DNA of 64,000 bases from contig NZ_MQUR01000003.1 of the NCBI RefSeq assembly GCF_001953875.1, positions 26,758 through 90,757 of the forward strand. Direction: 5' to 3'. The position numbers and the translations under genes were made by a program. A model generated the notes under the pieces. The model was not told the origin of the DNA. It did not search any database and worked only from the letters and a program-made list of their open reading frames with translations. The DNA is from Streptomyces amritsarensis (GTDB taxonomy: Bacteria > Actinomycetota > Actinomycetes > Streptomycetales > Streptomycetaceae). Below, piece after piece: positions 44,733 to 52,829 of the stretch; within the stretch, counting starts at the first letter, position 1; the number at the start of each line of letters is the position of its first letter.

Positions 44733-45187
44733 CTCCACTCGTTCCGCAGGTTTCCGGATGCCGCCGAAGGCGACCCGGCCTCTGACTGGGCCGACGGCTC
44801 CGCGGAGAGCGCCGGGCCGGAAGCCACCCGGTCGTCCGCTCCTCGTGCGTGCCGTCGCTTCCAGCGTGGTGCGCAGGACGGGCAGGGGACAGAACCGGTC
44901 AGGACCCCCGCACCGGGCCGTTCGGCCCGTGACGGCCCGCGACGGGCAGGGCCGGGCCCGTCGGAAGAGGGCACACCGACCGCATCGTCGACCTGACCCG
45001 GTACGTCGCCACGCTGCTCGGCGCCCGGTGAGCGGCCGGAGACCAACGGGCCCCGTCGAGGGACCTTCGGGACCTCCGCCGAGGGCGCGTCCCGGGCAAG
45101 GCTGTAGGTGACAGCACGGAACGGCCGGCCGCCCCGGTGCCCCGCCACGTGTGGCAGCGGCGCCACCCATACCCAGGGAGCTTTCCC
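44733..45187. other. 455-bp divergent region between CBS-BON gene and adhE
   Basis: No gene is supported. It contains an exact DevR-like palindrome at 44915-44928 and, nearer adhE, a GGGACCTTCGGGACC sequence (about 45055-45069) that has two direct GGGACC half-sites rather than a palindrome. AGGGAG (45176-45181) is the probable adhE ribosome binding site. Confidence 0.6.
44915..44928. promoter_or_regulatory. DevR-box-like palindrome between CBS-BON and adhE
   Basis: GGGCC-GTTC-GGCCC, a perfect 5+5 palindrome matching the GGGNC-N4-GNCCC core. It is 183 bases from the CBS-BON start and 260 from the adhE start, so it could serve either gene. Confidence 0.5.
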
Positions 45188-47845
45188 ATGACTCAGCCGA
45201 CCAGCGCCCCCCGCACCACCCCCGATGCCCCTCCGTCGGAGCCGAGCATCGCCGTGAACCTCCTGGTCGACAACGCCTCCAAGGCACTCGCCGACTTCGA
45301 GTCCTTCACGCAGGAGATGGTCGACCACATCGTGGCCAAGGCGTCGGTGGCCGCCCTGGACCAGCACACCGCCCTGGCGCGCTCGGCGGTGGAGGAGACC
45401 GGGCGGGGGGTCTTCGAGGACAAGGCGGCGAAGAACATGTTCGCCTGCGAGCACGTCACCCACAGCATGTCCCGGGCGAGGACGGTCGGTGTCGTCGGCC
45501 GCGACGACATCGAGGGCATCATCGAGATCGCCGAACCCGTCGGGGTGCTCTGCGCGGTCACCCCCGTCACCAACCCGACGTCCACCACGATCTTCAAGGC
45601 GCTGCTGGCGCTGAAGACCCGCAACCCCGTCGTGTTCGCCTTCCACCCCTCCGCGCAGGTGTGCAGCACCGCGGCCGCGCGTGTCGTGCGGGACGCCGCC
45701 GTCGCCGCCGGAGCGCCCGAGCACTGCGTGCAGTGGATCGAGGCTCCCTCCATCGAGGCCACGAGCCTCCTCATGCGCCACCCCGGCGTCGCGCTGATCC
45801 TGGCGACCGGCGGCAACGCCATGGTCAAGGCCGCGTACTCGGCCGGCAAACCCGCAGTCGGCGTGGGCGCCGGCAACGTTCCCGCCTACGTGCACCACAG
45901 CGCGGACCTGCGCCGGGCGGTCAACGACCTCGTCCTGTCCAAGTCCTTCGACAACGGCATGATCTGCGCGTCCGAGCAGGCGGTCATCCTGGACACCGAG
46001 GTGTACGACCAGGCGCTCGCCGAGTTCCGGCGCCTGCACGCGTACGTCGCGACGGCCGAGGAGAAGCGGAAGCTGGAGACCTACCTGTTCCCGCCGGACC
46101 CGGCCGGGCGACAGGGCCGCGTCAACCCGGCCGCCGTCGGGCAGAGCCCCGAACGGATCGCGGAGCAGGCCGGGTTCACCGTCCCCGCCGGCACCTCGCT
46201 CATCCTGGCCGAGGCGAGCCGCGTCGGGCCCGACGAGCCGCTGACGCGGGAGAAACTCTGCCCGGTCCTCACCGTGCTGCGGGCCGCGTCGACGGAGGAG
46301 GGCTTCGACCTGGCGGCCGACATGGTCGACTTCCACGGGCAGGGACACAGCGCGGTGATCCACACCGGTGACCCGGCCCTCGCCGAGCGCTACGGCCGCC
46401 GTATGAGGACCGTACGGATCATCGTCAACTCGCCCTCCTCGCAAGGGGCGATCGGCGGCATCTACAACCGTCTCGTTCCGTCCCTGACCCTGGGCTGCGG
46501 TTCCTGGGGCAGGACTTCGGTCTCGGACAACGTCTCGACCGCCCAGCTGCTCAACATCAAGCGCGTCACCACGCGGCAGAACACCATGCAGTGGTTCAAG
46601 GTGCCGCCGAAGATCTACTTCGAGCCGCAGGCCATCCGCTACCTCGCCGCGATGCCCGACGTCCACCGCGTCACCGTGGTCACCGACGCCACCATGACCC
46701 GGCTCGGCTACGTGGAGCGGGTCAGCCGCGTCCTGCAACAGCGGCAGCAGCCCGTGACCCTCCAGGTCATCGACGACGTCGAACCGGAGCCGAGCATCGA
46801 CTCCGTACAGCGGGGTGCCGCCCTCATGCGCGGCTTCCGCCCGGACACCATCATCGCCCTGGGCGGCGGATCCCCCATGGACGCGGCGAAGGTGATGTGG
46901 CTGCTGTACGAACAGCCGGACGTCGACTTCGCCGACATGCGGCAGAAGTTCTCCGACATTCGCAAGCGCGCCTTCCGCTTCCCCGTGCTCGGCAAGCGGG
47001 CCCGCCTGGTCTGCGTCCCCACCACCTCGGGCACCGGTGCCGAGGTCACCCCCTTCGCGGTGATCTCCGACCCGGCGACCGGCAAGAAGTATCCGCTGGC
47101 CGACTACGCCCTGACCCCCAGCGTCGCGATCGTCGACCCCGTCCTGACCGCCGAGCTGCCCGCGTCGCTCGCCGCCGACAGCGGCTTCGACGCCCTCACC
47201 CATGCCACCGAGGCGTATGTCTCCGTCTACGCCAACGACTTCACCGACGGTCTGGCCCTGCACGCCATCAGGCTGATCTTCGACCACCTGGAGGCGGCGG
47301 TCACCGGCGAGGCGGCACCTCGCAGCCGGGCACGGGAAAAGATGCACAACGCGGGCACCATCGCCGGCATGGCCTTCGGCAACGCCTTCCTCGGCATCGT
47401 CCACGCGATGTCCCACACCCTGGGCGCCACCTTCCACATCGCCCACGGGCGGACCAACGCGATCCTCCTGCCGCACGTGATCCGCTACAACGGGACCGTT
47501 CCCGGCAGGTTGACGGGATGGCCCAAGTACGAGAGCTACCGGGCGCCCGAGCGCTTCCAGGACATCGCCCGCGCCCTCGGGCTCCCGGCAGCCACCCCCG
47601 CCGAGGGCGTGGCCTCGTACGCCGCCGCGGTGGAACGCCTGCGGGACGCCGTGGGCATCGAACCGTCCTTCCGCGCCCTGGGCCTCGACGAGAGCGCCTT
47701 CATCGGTGCGCTGCCGCAGCAGGCACTGAACGCCTACGAGGACCAGTGCGCCCCGGCCAACCCGCGCATGCCGATGCTGGACGACATGGAGGACATCATG
47801 CGCACGGCCTACTACGCCGGGCCCCGGCCACTTCCCACCTTCTGA
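45188..47845 (+). CDS. adhE: Bifunctional acetaldehyde-CoA/alcohol dehydrogenase
   Basis: 885 residues, full length for AdhE. N-terminal aldehyde dehydrogenase (about 15-440): ITPVTNPTSTTIFKALLALK, GGNAMVKAAYSAGKPAVGVG, and the thioester Cys260 in DNGMICASEQAVI. Linker, then an iron-dependent alcohol dehydrogenase (about 460-880): ALGGGSPMDAAKVMWLLYE, PTTSGTGAEVTPFAVISD and the metal-binding histidines in HAMSHTLGATFHIAHGRTN. It reduces acetyl-CoA to acetaldehyde and then ethanol, reoxidising two NADH. Paired with the PFL genes 9 kb away it completes a fermentative branch. The regulator-kinase gene follows 67 bases later on the same strand. Confidence 0.97.
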   Translation: MTQPTSAPRTTPDAPPSEPSIAVNLLVDNASKALADFESFTQEMVDHIVAKASVAALDQHTALARSAVEETGRGVFEDKAAKNMFACEHVTHSMSRARTVGVVGRDDIEGIIEIAEPVGVLCAVTPVTNPTSTTIFKALLALKTRNPVVFAFHPSAQVCSTAAARVVRDAAVAAGAPEHCVQWIEAPSIEATSLLMRHPGVALILATGGNAMVKAAYSAGKPAVGVGAGNVPAYVHHSADLRRAVNDLVLSKSFDNGMICASEQAVILDTEVYDQALAEFRRLHAYVATAEEKRKLETYLFPPDPAGRQGRVNPAAVGQSPERIAEQAGFTVPAGTSLILAEASRVGPDEPLTREKLCPVLTVLRAASTEEGFDLAADMVDFHGQGHSAVIHTGDPALAERYGRRMRTVRIIVNSPSSQGAIGGIYNRLVPSLTLGCGSWGRTSVSDNVSTAQLLNIKRVTTRQNTMQWFKVPPKIYFEPQAIRYLAAMPDVHRVTVVTDATMTRLGYVERVSRVLQQRQQPVTLQVIDDVEPEPSIDSVQRGAALMRGFRPDTIIALGGGSPMDAAKVMWLLYEQPDVDFADMRQKFSDIRKRAFRFPVLGKRARLVCVPTTSGTGAEVTPFAVISDPATGKKYPLADYALTPSVAIVDPVLTAELPASLAADSGFDALTHATEAYVSVYANDFTDGLALHAIRLIFDHLEAAVTGEAAPRSRAREKMHNAGTIAGMAFGNAFLGIVHAMSHTLGATFHIAHGRTNAILLPHVIRYNGTVPGRLTGWPKYESYRAPERFQDIARALGLPAATPAEGVASYAAAVERLRDAVGIEPSFRALGLDESAFIGALPQQALNAYEDQCAPANPRMPMLDDMEDIMRTAYYAGPRPLPTF

Positions 47846-47912
47846 CCGCAGGTGCACCCGCGCGGGCCGATACCCTGTCCGCGTCGGAGGGTGACCGAGG
47901 TCAGGAGGTCCA

Positions 47913-49640
47913 GTGGGGGTGGAGGAGCCGTTGTCGCGGATGCCTCAGATGCGACTCGACGAGTTGCTGGAGGAGCTGCAGGCGCGTATCAACGCCGCCC
48001 GCGGCACCAGGGACCGGGTGCACAGCCTGCTGGAGGCGGTCGTCTCGGTGGGCCGAGAGCTGGATCTCTCCCAGGTCCTGCGGCGCATCGTGGAAGCCGC
48101 CGCGCTGCTGGTCGACGCCCAGTACGGAGCCCTCGGGGTCATCGGCCCCGACGGCAGGACCCTGTCGCAGTTCCTCACGTACGGGCTGACGGACGAGGAG
48201 ATCGCCCGGATCGGGCCGCTGCCCGAGGGGCACGGGATCCTGGGAGAGCTCATCCGTGATCCCGAGCCGCTCCGGCTGACCGACCTGGGCGCGGACGAGG
48301 CGTCGTACGGATTCCCTCCCCACCATCCGCCCATGCGGACGTTCCTGGGTGTGCCGATCCGCGTACGGGACCAGGTGTTCGGCAACCTCTACCTGACCGA
48401 CAAGCGCGGCGGCCAGGACTTCGACGCCGAGGACGAATCGGTGATCTCCACCCTGTCCGTCGCGGCCGGTGTCGCCATCGACAACGCCCGGCTCTACGAA
48501 GGCTCCCAGCGCCAGCAGCGGTGGCTGCAGGCGAACGCGGAGATCACCAACAGCCTGCTGTCCGGCAGTCCGCGCTTGGAGGTGCTCGCGCTCATCGCCC
48601 GCCGCGCCCAGGAGATCACGGATGCGGCGCTCGCCGATGTGTCCGTCCCCGTCGCCGGGACGGACGACCTCGTCGTCGAGCTGGCCCTCGGTGCGGACGG
48701 GGAAACCCGCCGTGGCCTGGTGGTCCCGGTGGAGGGCACCCTCTCCGGCGCCGCCTACCAAGCCGGTGCGCCCGTGACCACGGCCGGCCTTGCGGAGGAC
48801 GATCGCGACACCTGCGGCCCCCGCCGCTTCGAGGGCCTGGGTCCGGCGGTCGCCGTCCCCCTGGGCACCGCCGCCAAGGACACCCGGGGCGTGCTGCTGC
48901 TGGCCCGGCACCGGGGGGAGCCCGTTTTCACGGAAGGCGAACTTCAGCCGCTGCTGGCCTTCGCCGGCCAAGCCGCACTCGCTCTGGAGCTGGCCGAACG
49001 GCGCAGCGGCGCCGAGCAGCTCGCGCTCCTCGAGGACCGCGACCGGATCGCCCGGGACCTGCACGATCTGGCGATCCAGCGGCTGTTCGCGACGGGGATG
49101 ACCCTGCAGAGCGCCGCCCGGCTCGTGCAGAACGAGGGCGCCGCCGAACGCATTTCGCGCGCCGTGGGGGACCTCGACGAAACCATCAAGATCATCCGCT
49201 CCACCATTTTCGGTCTCCGCGCGCGCGAGGAGGACACCCGCCCGAGCCTGCGGGCACACGTGGCCCGCGCCGTGGGCGAGACGGCGACCACGCTCGGTTT
49301 CCCGCCGCGTCTCAGCATGGAAGGGCTCCTCGACACCGACGTCCCGGCGCAGGTGGCCGAACACGTCGTGGCGGCCCTCACCGAAATGCTGAGCAACGCC
49401 GCCCGCCACGCCCACGCGACGCGTGTCGAGGTCTCCCTGCAGGCCACCAGCGACGAAGTCATCCTCACCGTGACGGACAACGGCCGGGGCATACCCGCCG
49501 ACGGCAGGCGCAGCGGCCTGCGCAACCTTGAAGAGCGGGCCCGGGGCCTGAGCGGCACGCTGGAGATCGCGCGCCCGGACGAGGGCGGCAGCCGACTGGT
49601 GTGGCGTGCGCCGCTCGCTGCCGGCGTCGACGCCCCGTGA
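47913..49640 (+). CDS. DevS/DosT (OsdK)-like GAF sensor histidine kinase
   Basis: 575 residues from a GTG with GGAGG five bases upstream. GAF-A (about 48-195) carries YGFPPHHPPMRTFLGVPIRV, the stretch holding the proximal heme His in DevS/DosT (here His137 or His138), and GNLYLTDKRGG. GAF-B spans about 210-365. HisKA_3 has the phospho-acceptor His384 in DRDRIARDLHDLAIQRLFAT; the HATPase has EMLSNAARHAHATRVEV, DNGRGIP and GLRNLEERARGLSG. No membrane segment. Architecture equals oxygen-sensing DevS and S. coelicolor OsdK. Its partner is most likely the regulator at 50746-51456, about 1.1 kb away. Confidence 0.93.
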   Translation: MGVEEPLSRMPQMRLDELLEELQARINAARGTRDRVHSLLEAVVSVGRELDLSQVLRRIVEAAALLVDAQYGALGVIGPDGRTLSQFLTYGLTDEEIARIGPLPEGHGILGELIRDPEPLRLTDLGADEASYGFPPHHPPMRTFLGVPIRVRDQVFGNLYLTDKRGGQDFDAEDESVISTLSVAAGVAIDNARLYEGSQRQQRWLQANAEITNSLLSGSPRLEVLALIARRAQEITDAALADVSVPVAGTDDLVVELALGADGETRRGLVVPVEGTLSGAAYQAGAPVTTAGLAEDDRDTCGPRRFEGLGPAVAVPLGTAAKDTRGVLLLARHRGEPVFTEGELQPLLAFAGQAALALELAERRSGAEQLALLEDRDRIARDLHDLAIQRLFATGMTLQSAARLVQNEGAAERISRAVGDLDETIKIIRSTIFGLRAREEDTRPSLRAHVARAVGETATTLGFPPRLSMEGLLDTDVPAQVAEHVVAALTEMLSNAARHAHATRVEVSLQATSDEVILTVTDNGRGIPADGRRSGLRNLEERARGLSGTLEIARPDEGGSRLVWRAPLAAGVDAP

Positions 49641-49665
49641 CATCGCCCTCGGCCCGGTCGGCGCG

Positions 49666-50130
49666 TCACGTGGTGAGCTGCAGGCCCGTGACCAGGTCGG
49701 GCCGGATCCGTAGCGCGGCGTCCGCGGCGGGGCGGTCGATCCAGGGGCGCAGACGGGTGGCGAAGCGTGCGAGTTCGCCGGGATCGGTGACCCGCCGGGC
49801 GTAGCCGGTGACCACGACGCTCCAGCCGAGGTGCGTTTCGGGGTCGATGACGTCCGCCTCGTAGGCCACCACGACGCCTTCGGCGTCGGTGGGCGCGACG
49901 ATGGAGGCGAGAGTCGTGCCGGGGTGGGGCTGGACGATGATGTCGTCGCCGTCCATGAGGTGGTTGACGGGGCGGACGGCCGGCAGGGCGTGCTGGGTGA
50001 AGACGATGCGTCCCAGGGAGACGGAGCCGAGCAGGCGCAGTGCCTCGGCGCGGTCGAGCCGGGTCATGCGCCGGGGCGCCACCGCCCCCCGGTGGTCGTC
50101 CACCGTGCGCTGCGTGGCTTCGTCCTTCAT
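49666..50130 (-). CDS. Pyridoxamine 5'-phosphate oxidase-like flavin/heme protein
   Basis: 154 residues from the ATG giving MKDEATQRTVDDHRGAVAPR. The split-barrel core shows RLDRAEALRLLGSVSLGRIV, ALPAVRPVNHLMDGDDIIVQ, TLASIVAPTDAEGVVVAYEA and DVIDPETHLGWSVVVTGYAR, the standard PNPOx-like pattern. Such small proteins bind flavin, F420 or heme; members are DevR-regulated in mycobacteria (Rv3129 type). It lies tail-to-tail with the kinase gene and has its promoter in the 615-bp space shared with the regulator gene. Confidence 0.87.
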   Translation of the reverse strand: MKDEATQRTVDDHRGAVAPRRMTRLDRAEALRLLGSVSLGRIVFTQHALPAVRPVNHLMDGDDIIVQPHPGTTLASIVAPTDAEGVVVAYEADVIDPETHLGWSVVVTGYARRVTDPGELARFATRLRPWIDRPAADAALRIRPDLVTGLQLTT

Positions 50131-50403
50131 CGTCGTGCCCACCTTCTGCTCTGGCGTGGTCCCCGGAAGCGCTGCGTGCCTTCGGTCGGCGTCCCGCGGT
50201 CGACCCTCGGCAGCGGGCCGAGGGGTCTTTGGCGCGGGCGCGCCGTTCAGGCGGTTGTGCGGCAGCGGTCGGGCGAAGGCGCGGGCAGGGCGTGGCCCGG
50301 GCCCGGGGCCCGGATGACGCGGTGGGAAGCCGCAGGAGGCGGGACGGCCGGACCCGGGCGTACGCCGGTCACCGGGCGGCGCCGGCGCACGCGGGGGAGG
50401 AGC

Positions 50404-50449
50404 GCGACGCCGGAGCTGTCGCAGGAGCGACGCCGGAGCAGTCGCAGGA
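50404..50449. repeat. Tandem 23-bp direct repeat
   Basis: Copies at 50404-50426 and 50427-50449 are adjacent and differ at one base (T versus A at the seventeenth position of the pair comparison, 50417 and 50440 region). The unit starts GCGACGCCGGAGC and ends GTCGCAGGA, so each copy also has complementary GCGAC/GTCGC ends able to form a small hairpin. Confidence 0.7.
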
Positions 50450-50576
50450 ACATGGCGGCGGCCTCTCTTCGTCCAGGGCGAGGCCCGGGGGTGCTGACGG
50501 TGCCGGACGTGCCGGTGCATGCCAGTCCATCAGGAAGCGCGCGCGGGCGGCAGGTCCGACCGGTCCCTGCGCGCGA

Positions 50577-50590
50577 GGGCCGAAGGTCCC
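50577..50590. promoter_or_regulatory. DevR-box-like palindrome, distal site of the devR-like gene
   Basis: GGGCC-GAAG-GTCCC fits GGGNC-N4-GNCCC with a right half (GTCCC) identical to that of the mycobacterial DevR box. It is 156 bases upstream of the regulator start. Confidence 0.55.
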
Positions 50591-50652
50591 GCGCCGACGG
50601 AGCCTCGCGGGCGGGCGGGCAGGGCAGCCACAGGGGGCGCGGCCGCGTATGA

Positions 50653-50666
50653 GGGCCGTCCGGCCC
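50653..50666. promoter_or_regulatory. DevR-box-like palindrome, proximal site of the devR-like gene
   Basis: GGGCC-GTCC-GGCCC, a perfect 5+5 palindrome 80 bases upstream of the regulator start. With the distal site 76 bases away it suggests autoregulation, as known for DevR. Confidence 0.55.
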
Positions 50667-50745
50667 TGGCCGGAGTTCCCGCTCGCACGGCACGATGCAG
50701 TGGATCCGCCGGCGGGCGGAAGAACCGGCGAACACGGAGTGTGCG

Positions 50746-51456
50746 ATGACGGACCACAGCAGCGGCCCCACCGGGAAGGAACCGGTCAGGGTCTTCCTCC
50801 TCGACGATCACGAAGTCGTGCGCCGCGGGGTGCACGATCTGCTGGACGCAGAGCCGGACCTGGCCGTGGTCGGGGAGGCGGGCACGGCCGAACAGGCCCT
50901 CATCCGCGTGCCCGCGCTGCGCCCGCAGGTCGCCGTCCTGGATGTACGTCTGCCGGACGGGGACGGCGTGAGCGTCTGTCGGGAGCTGCGCTCCCGCATG
51001 CCCGACCTGGCCTGCCTGATGCTGACGTCGTTCGACGACGAGGAGGCGCTGCTCGACGCGATCATGGCCGGCGCGTCCGGCTATGTGCTCAAGCAGATCA
51101 CCGGCACCGACCTGGTGAACGCCGTGCGGACGGTCGCTTCCGGCCAGTCCATGCTGGACCCCGGCGCCACGGCCCGGGTGATGGCCCGGCTGCGCGGCGG
51201 GCCTCCCCAGGAGGAGGCTCCCCAGGGCCTGCCGGGCCTGACGGAGCGCGAGCGCGAGATCCTCGCCCTGGTCGGGGAAGGGCTGACCAACCGTGAGATC
51301 GGCCAGCGGCTCTACCTGGCGGAGAAGACGGTCAAGAACAACATCTCCCGGCTGCTGGCCAAACTGGGCGTCGAACGGCGGGTGCAGGCCGCCGTCATCG
51401 CCACCCAGGCCCTGGCCGCCCCGGCCGATCAGAGCGGTCGGCTCGGCAGGGTGTGA
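50746..51456 (+). CDS. DevR/DosR (OsdR)-like NarL-family response regulator
   Basis: 236 residues. Receiver domain (about 13-130): [20 protein letters not shown] with the acidic pair, phospho-acceptor Asp66 in [14 protein letters not shown], and the Lys of YVLKQITG. LuxR-type output domain (about 165-225): [56 protein letters not shown]. The AEKTVKN recognition helix is the DevR one and should read GGGAC-type half-sites, which fits the boxes in this island. Partner kinase is the GAF sensor at 47913-49640. It probably activates the surrounding low-oxygen genes and itself. Confidence 0.94.
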   Translation: MTDHSSGPTGKEPVRVFLLDDHEVVRRGVHDLLDAEPDLAVVGEAGTAEQALIRVPALRPQVAVLDVRLPDGDGVSVCRELRSRMPDLACLMLTSFDDEEALLDAIMAGASGYVLKQITGTDLVNAVRTVASGQSMLDPGATARVMARLRGGPPQEEAPQGLPGLTEREREILALVGEGLTNREIGQRLYLAEKTVKNNISRLLAKLGVERRVQAAVIATQALAAPADQSGRLGRV

Positions 51457-51630
51457 CGGGCCCTCCGAGGATCCGAGCGCAGGTTTCACCATCCCGCGAA
51501 ACCGGCTGAGCGGCCGAGCCCGGCGTCCTTCCCAGGCGCCGGGCAGGGACGTTTCCGCAGGTCGGCCGAGGGCCGGCCGTGCCGGATCCCTGTCGGACAC
51601 CGCGGCGCCCGCGCCGACGGGGAAGCTGTT

Positions 51631-51668
51631 CCGCGCCGGGACGGGCAAGGCCGTCCGTCCCGGCGCGG
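51631..51668. terminator. Terminator between the regulator and a convergent usp gene
   Basis: Arms 51631-51644 and 51655-51668 pair perfectly over 14 bases with a 10-base loop. It sits in the 222-bp space between convergent genes, just before the stop of the universal stress gene, and fits a bidirectional terminator. Confidence 0.7.
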
Positions 51669-51678
51669 GGCGGGGCCG

Positions 51679-52551
51679 TCAGGCGTGCGGCACGACGGCG
51701 ACGGGGCAGCGGGCGTGGTGCAGCGCGGCGTGGGCGACCGACCCGATGCGGGTACCGACGGGCGCGTGGCGTGCCCGTCGGCCGACCACGAGCAACTGCG
51801 CGTGCGAAGCGGCCGACAGCAGCACCTGCCCGCCGCTGCCGATCTCGACGTGCTCGACGACCGGCACGTCGGGGTACCGCGCCCGCCACGGAGCGAGGGC
51901 CTGCGCCAGCGCCTTCTTCTCGAACGGCTCCAAGCCTCCGGCCTCGTCGATCAGGCGCATCGAGCCCGCCCCGTAGGAGTAGACGGGGGGCAGGCTCCAG
52001 GCCCGTACCGCCCGAACGGCCGCGCCGCGTGCGGCCGCGGCCTCGAAGGCGAACCCGAGTACCGCGGCGCAGTCCTCGGGCGTGCCCTGCTGGCCCACGA
52101 CGACCTCGCCGCCCTCCGCGGGAAGCGTCCCCTCGTCCCGGAGCCGGACGGACACCACCGGCCGGGTCGCGGAGGCGATCACCTGCTGACCGTACGAGCC
52201 CAGCAGGAAGCCCAGCAGAGCGCCGTGTCCGCGTGAACCGAGCACCAGGACGTCGGACCGCTCCGCCTCACGCAGCAGTGCGGCGACCGCGGTGTCGTGC
52301 ACCACTTCAGCCGTGACGGTCAGGTCCGGGTACCGCCCGGTCACGTACGTCTCCGCTTGACGCAGCAGCGCGTCGGCGGACTTGGCCTGGGCCTCCTCGT
52401 CCTGTACGAGGGGCACGTCCAGCGGATGCCACAGCCAGGCGTGCACGATACGCAGGGTGGCCTTGCGGATCCCGGCCTCGCGTGCTGCCCAGTCGGCCGC
52501 TGCCAGGCTCTCCTGCGATCCGTCCACTCCGACGGTGATGGCGCGCGTCAT
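51679..52551 (-). CDS. Tandem universal stress protein
   Basis: 290 residues. Domain 1 starts AITVGVDGSQESLAAADWAA and ends VLVLGSRGHGALLGFLLGSY; domain 2 begins near EVVVGQQGTPEDCAAVLGFA and ends VGRRARHAPVGTRIGSVAHA with PVAVVPHA. The ATP-binding G-x2-G-x9-G-S/T element is intact in domain 1. It is divergent from another tandem Usp gene at 52830 across 278 bp that carry a DevR-like box and a 30-base perfect inverted repeat, implying shared control. Confidence 0.93.
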   Translation of the reverse strand: MTRAITVGVDGSQESLAAADWAAREAGIRKATLRIVHAWLWHPLDVPLVQDEEAQAKSADALLRQAETYVTGRYPDLTVTAEVVHDTAVAALLREAERSDVLVLGSRGHGALLGFLLGSYGQQVIASATRPVVSVRLRDEGTLPAEGGEVVVGQQGTPEDCAAVLGFAFEAAAARGAAVRAVRAWSLPPVYSYGAGSMRLIDEAGGLEPFEKKALAQALAPWRARYPDVPVVEHVEIGSGGQVLLSAASHAQLLVVGRRARHAPVGTRIGSVAHAALHHARCPVAVVPHA

Positions 52552-52650
52552 GGGGCTGCCTCCCTAGGGTTCGACGGGTACGGCCGGGCCGTCCCGGGCC
52601 GCCCCTTCCTTCTCCTTCCCAGCATCCGCGAGGCGGGCGCCGTCGGCAGA

Positions 52651-52664
52651 GGGCCACCTGGCCC
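52651..52664. promoter_or_regulatory. DevR-box-like palindrome between divergent usp genes
   Basis: GGGCC-ACCT-GGCCC, a perfect 5+5 palindrome within AGAGGGCC...GGCCCTGC, 100 bases from the minus-strand usp start and 166 from the plus-strand one. Confidence 0.55.
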
Positions 52665-52723
52665 TGCGTTCGCGCCGTTCGGCCACGATCCCCGTCCGCC
52701 CCCCGGCCGGGTGCGGTCCGGCC

Positions 52724-52759
52724 GGGCCCACAGGTCCCGCAACAGGGACCTGTGGGCCC
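52724..52759. promoter_or_regulatory. 15-bp perfect inverted repeat between divergent usp genes
   Basis: GGGCCCACAGGTCCC (52724-52738) and its exact complement (52745-52759) flank GCAACA. Both neighbouring genes point away, so a terminator is unlikely. Each arm contains GGGACC- and GGGCCC-type half-sites at a spacing one base wider than the DevR core, which suggests an operator for two regulator dimers, or a 5' leader hairpin of the plus-strand gene. Confidence 0.5.
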
Positions 52760-52829
52760 TCTGCGGGGCGTGTCCTGGCGGGCCACTGTGGAGATGCAGG
52801 CCCGTCCCCGTTCTCCCGAGGAGCCGTCC

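Larger units (their letters stand above)
50131..50745. other. 615-bp divergent region upstream of the devR-like gene
   Basis: No gene is supported. It contains two exact DevR-like palindromes (50577-50590, 50653-50666), the closer one 80 bases before the regulator start, and a tandem 23-bp repeat at 50404-50449. CGGAG at 50735-50739 is the regulator's ribosome binding site. The length leaves room for a small RNA, but I see no supported hairpin-terminator pair. Confidence 0.6.

Noticed and set aside
45055..45069. GGGACCTTCGGGACC as another DevR box upstream of adhE
   Set aside because: The two half-sites are direct, not inverted, and the sequence does not fit GGGNC-N4-GNCCC. Left as a note only.
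44729..47857. Very long open frame (over 1,000 codons) antisense to adhE
   Set aside because: It is the complement of a confidently identified, fully conserved gene; composition is Gly/Val/Arg-rich with no family features. High-GC codon bias keeps such antisense frames open.
50181..50235. GGGCC-GAGG-GGTCT as a box for the PNPOx-like gene
   Set aside because: Two mismatches in the right half; too weak to report as a site.
52724..52759. Reading the 15-bp inverted repeat as an intrinsic terminator
   Set aside because: Both flanking genes are transcribed away from it, so nothing needs terminating there; kept as a regulatory candidate.
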